Shown: positions 63,931 to 64,000 of the stretch, in pieces
Numbering within the stretch: position 1 is the stretch's first letter
Layout of the letters: every line of letters starts with the position of its first letter
Assembly (NCBI GenBank): GCA_963848955.1
Contig: CAWKFQ010000023.1
Location: forward strand, 62,001 to 126,000
Direction: 5' to 3'
Source: DASUPK01 sp963848955
GTDB lineage: Bacteria; Actinomycetota; Thermoleophilia; Solirubrobacterales; 70-9
DNA: 64,000 nt
The notes under the pieces: model-generated
Seen by the model: only the letters and a program-made list of their open reading frames with translations
Told to the model about the DNA's origin: nothing
Database searches by the model: none
Made by a program: the position numbers and the translations under genes

Positions 63931-64000
63931 TGAGTTCCTCCTTGTCAGACCCCTGCCCGGATCGGCTGGGGAGGTCGGACCCTTTCAGAAGCAGCGGAGG

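Overview
The window is GC-rich chromosomal DNA from an actinomycete-type bacterium. The best guess is Actinomycetota, class Thermoleophilia (Solirubrobacterales-like). The reasons are a six-gene MCE operon, a dcw cell-wall cluster led by mraZ, a MurE with the meso-diaminopimelate motif DNPR, a two-subunit glycine decarboxylase, and many small SnoaL-like proteins that start MS(Q/E)EN and end ALEAAGLSE. The taxonomic call is inference; there is no rRNA or tRNA gene in the window.

Layout: 1-0.85 kb, remains of a tyrosine recombinase. 1.3-10.3 kb, six overlapping MCE (MlaD-family) genes without yrbE permeases. 10.5-11.2 kb, a secreted protein with a lysine-rich tail. 11.3-17.9 kb, a cobalamin riboswitch followed by two exported DUF4430 (transcobalamin C-terminal-like) proteins, EcfT, two ECF ATPase domains, and an ECF S-component fused to a six-repeat terpenoid-cyclase-like barrel. 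17.9-21.4 kb, nitroreductase, GlpD and an atypical Rho. 21.5-24.9 kb, small enzymes, globin, Bax-inhibitor protein, DUF192 protein and a two-component pair. 25.5-30.5 kb, Tad/Flp pilus genes (cpaB, tadA, tadB, tadC) interleaved with VOC, AraC and macro-domain genes. 31.3-40.2 kb, mraZ-rsmH-ftsL-ftsI-(hydrolase)-murE-murF-mraY. 40.2-49.1 kb, an island of SnoaL-like cassettes, exported proteins and repeats. 49.2-57.5 kb, murD-ftsW-murG-murC-murB-ftsQ-ftsZ. 57.5-63.4 kb, gcvT-gcvH-(membrane genes)-gcvPA-gcvPB. The window ends with a secreted protein.

Two things stand out. First, the riboswitch-led locus has the two domain types that make up animal intrinsic factor and transcobalamin: the alpha6/alpha6 barrel, here fused to the membrane S-component, and the DUF4430 beta domain, here secreted and as a lipoprotein. 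They sit beside a complete ECF importer, which suggests a bacterial, membrane-tethered relative of the animal B12 carriers. Second, the 9 kb island that splits the cell-wall cluster between mraY and murD is an array of small genes with near-constant ends and variable bodies. They are separated by two hairpins that share one 8-bp stem but have different loops, and some bodies are replaced by a methyltransferase or a membrane protein.

Many conserved genes here are broken by single-base shifts, including essential ones (ftsZ, murB, murC, ftsQ). The shifts cluster (very dense at 53-61 kb), and removing or adding one base restores a normal protein each time. They look like sequence errors rather than true pseudogenes, so such genes are annotated over their full inferred span.
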